Of a stretch of 7,489 bases of DNA, positions 5,748-7,489 are shown in pieces. Source of the stretch: an uncultured bacterium. GTDB taxonomy: Bacteria > UBP6 > UBA1177 > JAKLFG01. Positions within the stretch are counted from its first letter, which is position 1. The number at the start of each line of letters is the position of its first letter. Position numbers and translations under genes: made by a program. Location: the NCBI GenBank assembly GCA_938048925.1, contig CALITV010000012.1, positions 1 to 7,489 on the forward strand. Direction: 5' to 3'. The notes beneath the pieces were generated by a model, which searched no databases, was not told where the DNA came from, and worked only from the letters and a program-made list of their open reading frames with translations.

Positions 5748-7489
5748 ACTGCTTCTTCTGCCAGATACCGGTGCCAGAAGGGACATTGACCTGCGCCGCA
5801 TGCGGCCGCGAACTGGGGAAAATCTGCCTCTCCTGTAACCTGTTGTACGAGACCGGCGCCAATTTCTGTATGGCGTGCGGAGGAAAACTGGCAGTAAGAA
5901 GCATCAGGGCGCCGAAAAGAACGGTGCCTTCAGACGGTGACAGAACGGGAAAGGGGAAGAAAGAAAAACCGGGCGAAACATCGTTCGACCGCCGGCACAT
6001 AACACTCACCGAGGTCGTTGAAGTCGCCGATCGCCGAAAGGACAATACGGTGGGGCGAATACCGCTCACCGTAGAGGAAGAGGAAGACCTTGCCATCGAA
6101 GTGACGCTTCAGAACGACGGACAGGTGTCTCGAGAGGAGCCGGAAGAGGTCTCGACTGAGGCCGCGGAGCCGGAAGAAGAGAAGATCGTCGTTTGGACCA
6201 ACGAGGTGCGGCGCCCTTCCGAGGAGGAGGATCTCAAACCATACCTCCCCGAGGCATCCTATGCCGTTTCTCTTCAGGAGATGGCGGATACAGTGATGGC
6301 GCGCATCGCCGATCCGGCCGTTTCTTCCCTTTTCGAGACGGCGGGGCGTATGCTTGCCGAGAGCCGGGGCGGGTTCCTTACCTTCGAGGCGCCTCCCGGT
6401 GCGGGAAAGAGTCATTTTGCGGCGGTCGTCGAGGATTACGCGAACAAGAACCCACTTGCCGATGTGTTGACGACGGTCAGCACCGTCAATCCGTTCGACT
6501 TCGATTACACCATGTTCATCCATCTCATCCGCGCCGTCCTCAACATCAAGAGCGATGACGCGCAGCAAGTGCGCGGCAAGATAGACAAATATCTGTCGGG
6601 ATTTCTCCCGGAGGGAAAACGGGAATCACTGACGGCGCTTCTCTGCCTCAACTTCGCGCCGGTGCAAGTGAAACTTCCCAAAAACGACATAGACTATCTG
6701 TTCGCCGCCCTTTTCTACTGGGCGGCCCGCAACAAGCCCGTTCTCTGGGTGGTTGACAATGCCGGCCAAATCAATGTCCGGTCGCTCAAGTTCTTGAAGA
6801 ATCTCCAGAAGGTGTTCCGCTTCATTCCCTTTGTGGTGGTCTTCCTGTGCGACAGCGATGCGCCGGTGGCCGGTCTCGTGGAAGAGAAAAGACGCTTCCG
6901 ATTCAGCGGTGTTCCCCCTGCCGTTCGTATGGAAGCAGTGCGAAACATGCTCAAAACCTCGCGCCTCCCGGCCGACATAGAGAAGGTGCTCAATAAACCT
7001 GATCGCAACATGCTTTACTCGCAGGAGTTGCTCCGTTTCCTCATGGATCAGGGGTTCATTTTCGAGATGCGCGGCGAGTGGCGTTTCCAGAAATTGCCGG
7101 AGGATCTCGAAATACCGGAAGAGACCGAGGCGTTGGTGTTGCTCCGCTACACGTTGCTCGACCAGCCGCTTGCAATCATGCTCCGTCGCCTCGTGATGCT
7201 CAACCTTTACCAGATCCCGGCGGACCTCGCCCGATTGTTATTCCCGAATGAGGCGCCGCTGTTCGATGCTCTGGTGGCCAAACACTACCTTTCGAGCGGC
7301 GAAGAGGGGTATCGGTTCGAATCACGGGCAATCGTCAACATCCTGCGGCGCAACTTCAAGATAGAGCCGGACGACCGGAAATTCTACCGCGAGGTGGCGC
7401 ATAAACTCTTTTCGGTGACGGGGGTGTCCGGCGTAAACCGCCACTGGCTTCTTCTTAGTTACCTCAACCTCGCCGGGATCAGCGACCGG
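5744..7489 (+). CDS. Double-zinc-ribbon STAND/AAA-type ATPase, 3' end outside window
   Basis: 582 codons are visible with no stop. Two tandem zinc ribbons start the protein: C3/C6/C17/C20 and C28/C31/C42/C45, all CxxC pairs. A long low-complexity acidic linker (about 47-190, with runs such as VEEEEDLAIE and EPEEVSTEAAEPEEE) follows. The ATPase has Walker A APPGAGKS (216-223) and Walker B VLWVVDN (D338). Position 339 is Asn where STAND and AAA proteins usually have Asp or Glu. FVVVFLCDSD resembles the sensor-1 strand. The later part (about 480-560, ending near YRFESRAIVNILRR) matches the helical/winged-helix region following AAA_16-type ATPases, which is often succeeded by TPR repeats outside this window. 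Zinc-ribbon/cyclase/ATPase proteins share this frame, but no nucleotide cyclase domain is visible here. The likely role is a cytosolic signalling or scaffold switch; partner and output are unknown. Confidence 0.82.
   Translation, partial: MNCFFCQIPVPEGTLTCAACGRELGKICLSCNLLYETGANFCMACGGKLAVRSIRAPKRTVPSDGDRTGKGKKEKPGETSFDRRHITLTEVVEVADRRKDNTVGRIPLTVEEEEDLAIEVTLQNDGQVSREEPEEVSTEAAEPEEEKIVVWTNEVRRPSEEEDLKPYLPEASYAVSLQEMADTVMARIADPAVSSLFETAGRMLAESRGGFLTFEAPPGAGKSHFAAVVEDYANKNPLADVLTTVSTVNPFDFDYTMFIHLIRAVLNIKSDDAQQVRGKIDKYLSGFLPEGKRESLTALLCLNFAPVQVKLPKNDIDYLFAALFYWAARNKPVLWVVDNAGQINVRSLKFLKNLQKVFRFIPFVVVFLCDSDAPVAGLVEEKRRFRFSGVPPAVRMEAVRNMLKTSRLPADIEKVLNKPDRNMLYSQELLRFLMDQGFIFEMRGEWRFQKLPEDLEIPEETEALVLLRYTLLDQPLAIMLRRLVMLNLYQIPADLARLLFPNEAPLFDALVAKHYLSSGEEGYRFESRAIVNILRRNFKIEPDDRKFYREVAHKLFSVTGVSGVNRHWLLLSYLNLAGISDR

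Noticed and set aside
5930..6568. Minus-strand open frame opposite the linker and ATPase region
   Set aside because: The plus strand codes for zinc ribbons and Walker motifs in one continuous frame; the opposite frame shows no domain.

Overview
The window comes from the chromosome of a diderm (Gram-negative-type), moderately GC-rich bacterium. Evidence for two membranes is a secreted metallopeptidase and a signal-peptide-bearing, aromatic-rich beta-barrel-type protein ending in Phe. The gene set (M64 peptidase, Wzi-like barrel, rpsF-rpsR-rplI-dnaB without ssb, a double-zinc-ribbon STAND-like ATPase) does not let me name a phylum. An uncultured lineage is possible, but that is inference.

Left part (1-2931). 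A divergent pair shares a 114-bp intergenic region. On the minus strand is an M64 ('IgA peptidase') family zinc metallopeptidase whose 3' end lies outside the window. On the plus strand is a 519-residue Wzi-like outer-membrane protein. The minus gene has a clear sigma70-type promoter and a Shine-Dalgarno sequence. The plus gene has a TATAGT box only 7 nt before its ATG and no ribosome-binding site, so its mRNA may be leaderless. A 7-bp hairpin with a T-tract closes the barrel gene.

Central part (2930-5634). A promoter (TTGTCA-16-TATAGT) directly after that terminator drives the ribosomal protein operon rpsF-rpsR-rplI followed by dnaB. The 5' leader of rpsF holds a 31-nt hairpin with an ACACCGG segment and a CC/T internal loop, closely resembling the known S6:S18 autoregulatory motif. 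bS18 is of the zinc-binding Cys type, bS6 has a long C-terminal extension, and dnaB starts inside the rplI stop codon (ATGA). The ssb gene often found between rpsF and rpsR is absent.

Right part (5631-7489). A possible 38-codon ORF is joined by ATGA overlaps to dnaB on one side and to the next gene on the other. A TTGACA-17-TAGCAT promoter also lies in this gap. The last gene, open at the window end, encodes two tandem zinc ribbons, a long acidic linker and a STAND/AAA-type ATPase with a winged-helix-like region. Its layout recalls zinc-ribbon/cyclase/ATPase signalling proteins, but no cyclase domain is present in the visible part. No RNA gene, mobile element, CRISPR array or tRNA was seen, and no gap exceeds 150 bp.
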